DNA of 64,000 bases from Macrocystis pyrifera. Taxonomy: Eukaryota > Sar > Phaeophyceae > Laminariales > Laminariaceae. Below the pieces are notes generated by a model. The model did no database searches. It was not told the origin of the DNA and saw only the letters and a program-made list of their open reading frames with translations. Shown one piece after another: positions 1 through 8,590 of this stretch. The stretch is taken from contig JASSKH010000007.1 in the NCBI GenBank assembly GCA_031763025.1, positions 15,338,080-15,402,079 of the forward strand, read 5' to 3'. Each line of letters starts with the position of its first letter. Within the stretch, counting starts at the first letter, position 1. Both the position numbers and the translations under genes were made by a program.

Positions 1-141
1 CATGAAAAAGCGGCGACGGCGACAATAAAAACTTCGACCCGCTTCTTACCACGCGTATTATATAAATATATCGATGCTGCTCTCGATTGCTGTAAAATAC
101 ACCAGTGTGTACTACTGTACTCCGTATGAATGAGTACAATA

Positions 142-725
142 GAGCAATGGGCAGCCAGGGCTGCGAACCGAAAATGGAACATGGCTCGGTCGGTTCTTTG
201 GTTTTTCGTCGAAAAGTCTGTCGGTTTCGGTCGGTTTTTATGCAAAAATCGGATGCGAACGGAAACCGAACCGAACACTTCTCGCCCAGTTTCTCTCCGT
301 CGGTTTCTCGGCGTAGTCAGACAAATAGTCAACATTTCGAAGGATTCGGTGTGAATGTGTTAGTATCATGTAACTACGTGATAATATGGTGCCATGGTGT
401 CGCGTGGCGAGGTTTGTGAACCGACTCGGAAAGTGGCTCGGTCGGTGTTTCGGTGCCGCATGTGTCGGTCGGTTTTGATCGGTTTTTCGGGGTTTCCATG
501 ATGCAGATAGATACGTAGGCACCATTGGCGTAGGGGATAGGGAAAAATAAACCGGTCGGAAAAAATCGAGTCTGTACTTGTATTTCGTTTTTTTATTTCT
601 TTGACACCCGAAAAACCGACTAAAAAAGGTCGGTTTCCGGTCGGGAACAAACGACAAAAACCGACCGAAAAAACTCCTTTCGGTTTTCGGTTCAAAACCC
701 TGGCCACTGCTCATTGCTCTTTGCC
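142..725. repeat. Inverted-repeat (foldback) element rich in GGTCGGTTTTCGG
   Basis: The left end (from about 142) and the reverse complement of the right end (to about 725) share AGAGCAATG, then CCAGGG, then GAACCGAAAA, then a CGGTCGGT block. This makes roughly 60-90 bp imperfect inverted arms around a core full of GGTCGG and CGGTTT motifs. CAGGG near the end recalls hAT-type termini, but I could not find a matching 8-bp target duplication, so the superfamily is open. The reading frames through it are low-complexity and look non-coding. Confidence 0.55.
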
Positions 726-847
726 AACCATTGCCCACCTTGGTGACCCTTTGTCGGTTGGACAGCTTGAAGGCCACGTTGCATGGCAAGAAGCTAGACG
801 AAACCCCGTGTCCTAGGCCCAGCTGTCCCCTGTCGGGGGGGCATTTG

Positions 848-926
848 GAGCAAGCAATGTAAGCAATGCAAATAGTGTAAGCAATGCAAGCAATGCAAGC
901 AATGCAAGCAATGCAAGCAATGCAAG
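848..926. repeat. Minisatellite, 9-bp unit AAGCAATGC
   Basis: At least five perfect head-to-tail copies of AAGCAATGC follow several diverged ones. On the opposite strand the array reads as a CIA (Cys-Ile-Ala) repeat in a frame that I do not regard as coding. Confidence 0.9.
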
Positions 927-929
927 TGA

Positions 930-1850
930 TTGCGCGACCCATGTCATGGTCGGTGAGTGGGCACGCGATCAGACCATCAGGCCGTTGCAAAAATCTAAAG
1001 CGCTATCTATATACGCATACAACCTACCAGGTACAAGATACCACATCATTAAAATGTAAAATGGATTCACAAGAATGAAGCAAAGTAAGACAAGCGATTT
1101 TTCGATTTGACTTATACCCGAGGATAACTGCCACCAGCTATTGTACACTTGTAATACGTACCTGGTATGAACGTATATACCAGGTACAAGTACGTATCAT
1201 ACCAGTAGCAGTACCGCACAGACAGAGCACTGTCAGCTACGAGTACAGCGCAGGACGGGCGAAAACGGCTCGAAGCTACGTGTCAGAAATGCTGAGGGGC
1301 GCTCACAGAACAAACAGCACCTGCAATTTTACACGTGTACCAGGTACCCGGTATTAAATATACGAGTAGCACCGCACAGACAGAGCACAGCTGCACCTAT
1401 ACAACCAGAGCCAGAGCTACAACATTAAACCTGAGAAGCCTCCGATGCAGATGCTCGGATTTACGCGGCATATACGTGGATTGTGTTCATATACAAGATT
1501 TCCGCCGTATATAGTCGTACCAGGCCGAGGGTATAGATACTGCTGTGGCACACACACCTCGTCAAAACCAAGGAACAAGGAACACAACAAACCATGACCC
1601 TGGAGTACCCTGGAGTACATCCCGGGTGTTGCTTGCTATACATACCATGATTGGTGCCGACTTCGTTTTTATTGTTGGTGATGCGGAAATAAACCTTCAG
1701 TTACTTGTATTGATATTAGTACAGTAGTTGATGGACCTCATGTCGTTGTTGTTCTCTTTTCATAATGAAACACATTAATATTAATACGACGTAGTTATAA
1801 TTGTGAAAAATTCGGTATTTTTTCGAGCATATCTTTTCTTGCGAGCGCTT
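930..1850. other. Gene-free stretch with TACCAGGTA motifs
   Basis: No credible coding region. The motif TACCAGGTA or its complement TACCTGGTA occurs at about 1,025, 1,159 and 1,178, with a related ACCAGGTACC near 1,338. Two short blocks (about 1,205-1,225 and 1,370-1,390) share CCGCACAGACAGAGCAC, a local direct duplication. Confidence 0.6.
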
Positions 1851-1854
1851 TTGG

Positions 1855-2015
1855 GCAAAACGCCAAGTAGCCGACACGGGAAGCCCGGCCAGACACATTC
1901 ATTGGTCGAGGTCCGGACGCAATCCGTGCACTCTGGAGCGCGTGGCGGGCGCTCAGAGTTTTCCCTGGTTTCAGTACGAGAGGCCTTATTTTGTACGTAC
2001 GTACCGGCGAAATGC
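1855..2015 (+). repeat. Dispersed repeat R1, copy 1
   Basis: About 160 bp closely matches 45,338-45,520. Both contain GGGAAGCCCGGCC, CACATTGGTCGAGGTC (copy 1 has a small insertion), GTGCACTCTGGAGCGCGTGG and CAGTACGAGAGGCCTTA. The copies are in the same orientation. R1 lies about 1.2 kb before repeat R3 at both places, so both may be parts of one larger (about 2.5 kb) element. Confidence 0.7.
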
Positions 2016-2171
2016 CATCTTTTATATTTTTCATGAGAGTCGTACGTACCTACCAGTATAATTTTTTCTTGCGTCTGAACCTGAACACAGCACAGGATAA
2101 CCATACAATACAGCAGTAGAGCAAAGAGTGTGCTTACCCCTAGCTGCTTACAACACTACAATCCTGCCGTC

Positions 2172-2175
<4 letters not shown>

Positions 2176-2208
<33 letters not shown>
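2176..2208. repeat. CAG trinucleotide microsatellite
   Basis: About eleven CAG triplets in a row. Short CAG/CTG runs also occur at about 2,873-2,895, 3,296-3,345 and 56,142-56,168. None lies in a frame that I accept as coding. Confidence 0.9.
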
Positions 2209-2329
2209 CAGCAACATGCACGGTGATAGGCCAGCCCTATACGGGTGGATGGTTGCTCTATATCGGAGCCTATGCGAGCAATCAAATGACGCCGTTGCTC
2301 GGCTGCTGCTGCTTTTGCTGTGTGCAACA

Positions 2330-2500
2330 AAGATTTCAGGAGACAGAATTTTCACCTCTTGACAGACAGCAACTTTGCCTAGACATACCTTGACTGACAC
2401 CAAACTACTACGGTAGGTTTTAGTCCGGACCACTCGGCCCTACATCCTTGACAGCGCACGTTTGGTCTTGCTTGACGTACATGTCTCCATGTCTCCTGAT
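2330..2500 (+). repeat. Dispersed repeat R2, copy 1
   Basis: Shares about 170 bp with 56,540-56,700. Common blocks are AGGAGACAG, TTGACAGACAGCA, AACTTTGCCT, CTTGACTGACACCAAACTAC, a CACTCGGCCC block, GACAGCGCAC and CATGTCTCCTGA. Same orientation, origin unknown. Confidence 0.6.
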
Positions 2501-3039
2501 ATCTTTCGTGTATGACGGCACGAATTGATTTCTATTAATAGTGCTGCTGCTGAGCTCTTTTTCTGCTTGCGACAGATAGACGGCAGCAGAGCAGCAGCAC
2601 CAGTGAAGCAGTATAGTGCGATGCTCGCGCCAGCCGAGAGGCCAGCAGTCAGCAAGTATGTACCTACGAGTACCTACCCGTTGCTCGTTGCTGTTGCCAT
2701 GTTGGCCGCTATACACCAGGCACCCTGCTACTTGTTCGGCCTGCTGCAGTCTGCAGGCATTTTTTTCGTTTTTTTTTTCCTTCGCACTCAAGAAATGGAA
2801 CCGATCCCTCCCTCCGTATGACATGTACATCGTTCGCACGATCATCGTACGCAACACTGACTGCTGTTTGCCCTACTGCTGCTGCTGCTGCTGCTGTACG
2901 CTACTGGTCTCGTCCTGCAGAAAGCGGTAGTTGCAGCATTACTATTACAATCTACCGAAAGGGTAGCAGTACACGTCCCGGTTGTTGCGTGCAGCCTTAC
3001 CTTGCAATGCCGTCACATTCTTTAAATTATACAAGTATG

Positions 3040-4300
3040 ATATAATACAAGTTGTGTGTTTTTACGCAAGACCACAGAGTTTGGGCGCGCTCACGTGTGG
3101 CTTGCGTTCAAATCTCAACATTTCACAGTTGCTTCTGATACTTGGGGAGTAAAGAAAAGTATGCTCGAGAAAATAACTCGACGTATTTCGGGTTTGTACT
3201 GCAGATACTGCCAGTACTCGCAGTATTTGGAGGTTCTGTGCTACTGCCGATACTATGCGGATACTTTCGGGCTGGCACTAAATCGGGATTCGCTACTGCT
3301 GCTGCTGGTGCTGGTGCTGGTGCTGCTGGTGCTGCTGCTGTGGACACCCCCTGTTCTGCTTCAATGATGTCGGGGTTCTGTATTGCGGGTACTGCAAGTA
3401 CTATTAATAGCAGTATTTCGTTCATTGGTAGTGTACTTGCAGTACCGCAATACTCTCAATATCATGATACCTCCAGTATACTTGGAGTATGACGTATTTC
3501 GGGAATATTTACTGCGAGCACTCTCACTGCTGTCTCGAGGTTCCGTGCTGGGGATATCGCCTGTACTCCAAGTTTAAGTTTTTCGTGTATCGATACTGCG
3601 GATACACATTTGCCTGAGCTCTCGGGGTTTCCGAATAGCTCATGAGCTCTCGGGGTTTCCGAATAGCTCATACTCTCAGTATTTGGGCCTTCTCAGTACT
3701 CGCAATATGTGGGCCTCTCGGTACTCGCAACATTTTGGCCGCCAGTACTCCAATACTGATACTCGCAGTACTCGGACTACGAATTGTTCGCGAGATCTAT
3801 CTGTGAAGCCTTTATTTCACCCTGAGCACCAAGAAACGTTCATTTAATTTTGCGGGAATATACTGCTGAACTGCATTTACCAGGTATATATATTGTACGT
3901 GCTGGATTTTACTCAGCCAGTCACAAAGTATGATGTGACGTCGCAACCTCGACCTCACGCAACTTTTCGAGCGTACTTCAGTGTACTTGAGTGTACGCCG
4001 CAAGCATTGCTGAATTGATCGCCGCGAGTAATTGATCTGTGCAGGATCACTATCCACTTACCGGTGCCCTCTTTCATATTATTGTGGTAATGAATAATCC
4101 CACTATATTTCCACAGCTATACGTATACACATAGAAGTAAAAATAAATAAATAAAAAATAAAAAATAGTGAATCCTCAAAACAGGTGTGCAGGTAGGTAT
4201 TTCATACGAGTACTATTTCGTTCTTGCGCCACTCCCCTATTACTATTACTATTGATCGTGATTAATAGGAACCTCCCGGAGGGGAACCTTGTACAATACG
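3040..4300 (+). repeat. Dispersed repeat R3, copy 1
   Basis: This block of about 1.25 kb matches 46,625-47,925 in the same orientation. Both begin with ACAAGTTGTGTGTTTTTAC and CCACAGAGTTTGGGCGCGCT, pass through a long stretch of degenerate GTACTGCNAGTACTCGCAGTAT motifs, and end with TTCTTGCGCCACTCCCCTAT and CTCCCGGAGGGGAACCTTG. Copy 1 also has a CTG/GTG-rich expansion near 3,296-3,345. Its reading frames are broken and repetitive, so I treat it as non-coding mobile or satellite-like DNA. Confidence 0.75.
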
Positions 4301-4472
4301 AACACTGCAACACAGCGAGCGATTCATATACGCAGTAGCAGGTAGCAAACGTACCAGCAGCAATAATCGGCCCCACGGGCCTTGCGAGTACAACGACTGA
4401 TCTATGTGTATGTTCATATAATAGTAGGCAGAGACACAAAATGATACCAGGCAATCAGGCAACGCAAGCCAT

Positions 4473-4565
4473 GTTCGAAATATCAAGATCAATCCACTGA
4501 GCTACTCAGTCAGCGCAGCGCGCCCTGACTGAGTAGCTCAGTGGTTTAACCTACATATTTCGAAC
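4473..4565. repeat. Hairpin whose right arm resembles a tRNA 5' half
   Basis: Nested inverted repeats: GTTCGAAATAT pairs with ATATTTCGAAC outside, and CCACTGAGCTACTCAGTCAG pairs with CTGACTGAGTAGCTCAGTGG inside. The right arm contains TAGCTCAGTGGTT, a textbook tRNA A-box/D-arm. No B-box follows on that arm, so this is not a complete tRNA gene. Confidence 0.6.
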
Positions 4566-4945
4566 AGGCCAAGCTGGACAACACAAATATAGGGCAGGAT
4601 GGCAGTACAGCACAGCAGTAGTAGCAGAGCTACCCCTGCGAGTATCAATCACTGCATCACATAACTGCTGCTGTACGTAGCTTTGCCGGCTCAATAAAAA
4701 GCGTCTTGCGAACATCATCATCTATCATAGCACACTCAGCACTGACTCACTTGGAATTGCTACCAACGGCCCATACCAGCGGCTTCGCGCGTCGGATTTC
4801 CTGTTCGTCCATACCCACGTTGCACAAGCTACACTAGCATCAGACTGCACCGCCTGGGAGACTGCTGTGGAGCAGTTGACAGCCGGCACTCAAACGAACA
4901 ACCCCAGAAGCCCGCCTTGAGAAAGCCTTTACAGCTGATGAAAAC

Positions 4946-5056
4946 CTATTACGGGGGTCTATAGCAAACAGGACCAACTATTGTCAGTAAAAATAGTTAA
5001 ATATATAGTTTTTATGTATACCATAGGTCCTATTAACTATGGACCCCCCATAATAG
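4946..5056. mobile_element. MITE family M1, copy 1
   Basis: A 110-bp element with inverted ends CTATTACGGGGGTC and GGGGTCC-like TATTATAG sequence. Internal landmarks are GGACC, an AT-rich core (TAAAAATAGTTAAATAT) and GGTCCTATTAACTATGG near the other end. Four relatives lie at 16,922, 27,616, 28,147 and 39,157. Confidence 0.75.
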
Positions 5057-5215
5057 TCGATGTAGACTAAAAATGTTACCTGGTACGTGACAAACGAAAT
5101 AAAATACATGAATTTTTAAGGTTTTAAACTCGATTTCCACCACATTTTCCCTCACTAACCTGACTTATCTCTTCTCGCGATTAAGTCAGGAACTCCGATT
5201 AGACTCTGAGTATTA
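5050..5215 (+). repeat. Repeat family S2, left part of an interrupted copy
   Basis: Contains the family landmarks TGTAGACTAAAAATGTTAC, ACATGAATT, CTCGATTTCCACCACATT, CCTGACTTATC and AAGTCAGGAA, ending in CTCTGAGTA. The family resumes at about 5,721 with the sequence that follows CTGAGTATCC in the intact copy at 53,380. The block between, which includes an S1 SINE, therefore looks like a later insertion. Confidence 0.6.
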
Positions 5216-5246
5216 TTATTATGCTTGCCTTGTGACAAAATAGCGT

Positions 5247-5549
5247 AGCCGGCGTCCCCGGTGGCTTGGTAGGTGGTCCGCGAGCCTGTCAAGATCAATT
5301 TCGTGAGTTCGAGTCTCACCGAGTGCACGCTCATAGGGACTTTTTCTTGCATAAAAAATTGATAAGCGGAAAGCGCGAAAGCGTGAGTTGGCTACATTCG
5401 ATGAAAATCGACGAGCAGTGGGAATGCTGAACCCTATGCGCGATAAAAACTACCGGGGGGGAGAAGGGACGACACCTGTGACCACGGCTTGTCCAGAAGA
5501 TCGTCGAGGGTAAAACCTCCTACGAGTGGGCTGGAAAGTAGAAGTGATG

Positions 5550-5587
<38 letters not shown>
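5247..5587 (+). mobile_element. tRNA-derived SINE (family S1), copy 1
   Basis: The head GGCGTCCCCGGTGGCTTGGTAGG carries a pol III A-box (TGGCTTGGTAGG, about 5,262) and a B-box (GAGTTCGAGTCTC, about 5,305), spaced as in a tRNA. A body of about 230 bp ends in an uninterrupted poly(A) tail at 5,553-5,587. This is the usual architecture of a tRNA-derived SINE. Copies lie at 55,183, at 34,070 (split) and, badly decayed, near 18,930. The head is tRNA-like but does not fold as a functional tRNA gene. Confidence 0.85.
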
Positions 5588-5589
<2 letters not shown>

Positions 5590-5720
5590 TGATGCCGTTC
5601 CTATATAAGCCAAATGTGTATCCTTGCGCAAATATAAAGTAGTATCCCTCATACCAGGTACACTTCTCTGCCAGTCGTTTCCAAATTCCCTTTCCCCACA
5701 TCATTTCATTTTATTTAGTT

Positions 5721-6015
5721 ATCCAAGTTTTACCTCCGACTTTTCGGTACTGGACTCAGTATGCAATGGTCGCATTGCTCTCATCGTTCCTTTCTAGGTG
5801 AGTGAGTTTTTTACAGGTTCTTGAACACATGAGATATTATTCCCCTTTTTTCCTTTTTCGGGGAATGAAGGCAAGAATCGAACCACGGACCTCGCTCTTC
5901 ATAGTCTCACGTCCTGCCGTCGACGCCATTGTAGGGGAATGTGGACTAAAAATTTTGCGTAACAAACGCTACATGAATTTAAGGCTTATTTTAAACTCGA
6001 TTTCCACCACAGGTT
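5721..6015 (+). repeat. Repeat family S2, right part of the interrupted copy
   Basis: Continues from 5,215: ACCTCCGACTTTTCGGTACT, GCAATGGTCGCATTGCT, ACAGGTTCTTG, then GAATCGAACCACGGACCTC, and finally GTAACAAACGCTACATGAATT and CTCGATTTCCACCACA. Read on the opposite strand, GAGGTCCGTGGTTCGATTC is a B-box and the following CGCAGGC/TGGCGTCG block is A-box-like, so this family also has a tRNA-like core. It abuts an inverted start of another copy (TGTGGTGGAAATCGAG at 6,014). Confidence 0.6.
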
Positions 6016-6554
6016 GTGGTGGAAATCGAGTTAATAAGCTTTGATCTCTTATGGCAAACCAGTTTTTATTCTGGAAATCGAGGTTTCAGCACCAGGTTCG
6101 CAGGCGTGTTTGACTAGGGAAACGGGCGAATCGGGCACGCTTTTCTTGGAGTCCCACCAGCCATTTTGCGAGAGGCGTACAACGCCGTTTGCCGTTTCTT
6201 CAGGATAGCAGTTTGAAAACATGTGGATACACTCCAGTTTCCTCTATTTAGTTTCGGACGCAATTTATATCAAAAAGAGGCCATTTGTTCGGCTGAAACG
6301 TCGATATATACCTGGTATCTGAAAATGCCTTGTTGATTTTCTTGTCTGAAAATGACAACATCGTAAAAACTTGGAACGACTCCCCTGGCTGGAGAAAAGA
6401 AAATCGGGTCTAGATATCTCTCCCCCCAAAAGACTGCAAGTATTCCGAGAAGAGCGAGCCTGATTCGGTCGGACTCCGGGTGTAAAATACGTGAAAGCAC
6501 GTATAAAACACAGATTCGGGTAGTAAGTTTTTCGGTTTTGAAAACCCTCCCATA

Positions 6555-7000
6555 AGAGATGGCCTTAAATTCATGTAGCGTTTGTCACGTAACATTTTTA
6601 ATCTATATTCCCTACGATGGCGTTACATTTCCCTACAATGGCGTCGCAGGCACGGCGTGAGATTATGAAGAGCGAGGTCCGTCGTTCGATTCTCGCCTTC
6701 ATCCCCCGAAAAAAGGAAAAAAAAAAAAAAACATGGGAACATTTCATGTTCAAGAACCTGTAAAACTCATTCACTTAGAAAACACCCTACAGTAGGAAGG
6801 AACAATGAGAGCAATGCGATCATTGCCTACTGAGTCTAGTACCGAAAAGTCGGAGGTAAACTTGGATACTCAGAGTCCCATCGAGATTCCTGACTTACTC
6901 GCAAGAAGAGATAAGTCAGGTATTGTGAGGGACAATGTGGTGGAAATCGAGTTTATAAGCCTTAAATTCATGTAGCGTGTGTTACGTGACATTTTTTTTA
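6555..7000 (-). repeat. Repeat family S2, inverted copy
   Basis: Same family as 5,721-6,015 in the opposite orientation. The tRNA-like promoter now reads on the + strand: ATGGCGTCGCAGGC at about 6,638 and TCGTTCGATTCTCGCC at about 6,682. A short poly(A) run (about 6,717-6,731) follows, then GAAAAGTCGGAGGT, AGATAAGTCAGG and TGTGGTGGAAATCGAG. With the copy to its left it forms a large head-to-head inverted pair. Confidence 0.65.
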
Positions 7001-7654
7001 GTCTACTTTTTCCCTTCACATTTATGTTTACCAATGGGAATGACTAGCCATTCCATTGATTTTTACATCATATTTACAGCTACTCGTAGCTTCAGATTTC
7101 AGACGTTTTTTTTTATTCAGATTTTATTTCAGCTTCTCGCTTCTCGCGCCGCCCCTGCGTTTGGTTGTTTGGTTGTTTGATTGTTTGCTTGTGGGCGTTT
7201 CTCTGCCAACACGCAACCCCGGAGCACCTGCAGCCTGCAGCTGTGCATGTGCGCCTGGTCCTGGCGCTTGCTATGTTTTAAATGTATGACTCCACGGCCT
7301 CCGGTCAGATCAACCGGACAGCATACCCACCCGTTAAACTCGGAAGAATCGCAGCTCTCGTCAAGCAGAACGGGCTCAGAGCCCCCTGCCCCCTTTGGCC
7401 TAGGACAGAGACAATCGGACGCGGTAAGAGAACCCTCTGGCGATTGTTTGCCTACGACGGGCAATGGTGGCACAGAGTCAGTATACGTGGAACAGGACTC
7501 GCCACGTGCACCAGGCTCAGTGTTCTCGGAGAAGCACACCCCCCCCCCCCCCCCACACACACCGCAACTGCGCCCACCGACGACTCAGCACCGTCGGTCT
7601 TTGACCCTACTCTCGAGTAATCAACGGAGCGGATGGTACTACTGTTCTGGCAGC

Positions 7655-8140
7655 CCCCCTCCTATTTTCGCAGTGGTCCCTCTCGTCTTTTGTCGTTGAA
7701 GATGTGTCATATTCCTGCGCGGAGCAGTATAATATGATGGCTGAAAAGGCTCGCCTTCTTCAGGACCACGGCGCAACGGAGCGGATTATGGCCTCGCCAA
7801 ACCCACGCGAACACAAAACGCCTTGGTCGAGGGGAGCATAATTTCGACCGCGCTATCTCGGACCGCGTCCGGGAAGACGCCGTCCTTGCTGGTGCTTTTG
7901 CCAAAATAACCCAGAACCCGGCCATGAAGCAGCACCAGAGCACTGACTGGCATAAAAAAAAATGCTGAAGCCAGCCCTTTTGACCCCGTGTGGGGCATCG
8001 GTCTCCGGGCAGACGACCCTTGAGGACCAAGACCCCTCTCGGTGGCACGCGGGAAAAAATTGCTCCTGAAAAGCTCTTTCCGCCGTTCGCGACACCCTTC
8101 GCGCAAGTGAGGCGGGGTTGGCAGACCCCGCCTCCTCTCA
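7655..8140 (+). pseudogene. NADAR-like (DUF1768) domain in the retrotransposon polyprotein, frameshifted
   Basis: Conceptual reading in pieces gives the family's signature blocks in order: FSQWSLSSFVV, YSCAEQYNMMAEKARLL, ATERIMASPNPREHK, then (shifted) RLGRGEHNFDRAI, GAFAKITQNPAMKQH, then (shifted) AEASPFDPVWGIGLRADDP, then SRWHAGK and KALSAVRDTLR. NADAR proteins are known as N-glycosidases acting on riboflavin intermediates or as ADP-ribose-linked enzymes. The WGIGL and AEQY motifs are characteristic. At least three frame breaks and an internal stop make this copy non-functional. It runs directly into the protease frame at about 8,118, with no gap for another gene, so it was probably part of one polyprotein. 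Confidence 0.8.
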
Positions 8141-8590
8141 TCAATTTTTTACTCAGACCACGCCCGACAGAATTCATGACACTCCACCAGCGCCGCCCCG
8201 CCCTTTGGTCGTGGCTCGCGCATGCCCAGGTCCTACCTTGGAGTTTTCGACCTGTTTTTCTGACGCGCCTGCTGATCACAGCCCCGAGGTTTTGGCTGTC
8301 GTACCTAGTGTCGACCCCTCCCTCGCGCTGTCCGAACACGGCCCCTGCCTCGTCGGGGGCACCAATACCCTCGACGACGCCTCTTTTACGACCAAAATAG
8401 CGATTCACACCGGAGCTGGCGCTCTCGCACCTTTTGGTTGTGTGGCGCTTCTTGACACTGGCTCCCCGCATACTTTCATTCAAAGAGATGTTTTGGATCG
8501 CATGCTCTCGGTTGGTGCAGCATTCGTCGCGTACGAGCAGAAAGGCGCCCATCGTTCTTGGGGGGGCTTCGGCGAATTGGCCCCTCGGCG
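8118..8590 (+). pseudogene. Retrotransposon aspartic protease region
   Basis: An open frame from the NADAR C-terminus leads into GCVALLDTGSPHTFIQRDVL (about 8,437-8,500). The DTGS triad is typical of retroelement aspartic proteases. It continues to SWGGFGELAP at about 8,585, where a DNA transposon breaks the frame. The frame resumes on the far side at about 10,806 with LTTSTSVRLSV, so the two halves were once continuous. Confidence 0.8.

Noticed and set aside
1855..2015. Possible large-subunit rRNA fragment (CAGTACGAGAGG resembles the sarcin-ricin loop)
   Set aside because: Only about 12 bases fit, the next bases differ from the loop, and no other rRNA segment flanks it.
2130..2393. Poly-Gln protein from the CAG run
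   Set aside because: There is no conserved sequence on either side of the run; it is a microsatellite.
6630..6700. Possible tRNA gene
   Set aside because: A- and B-boxes are present, but the acceptor arms do not pair and the segment is repeated inside family S2.
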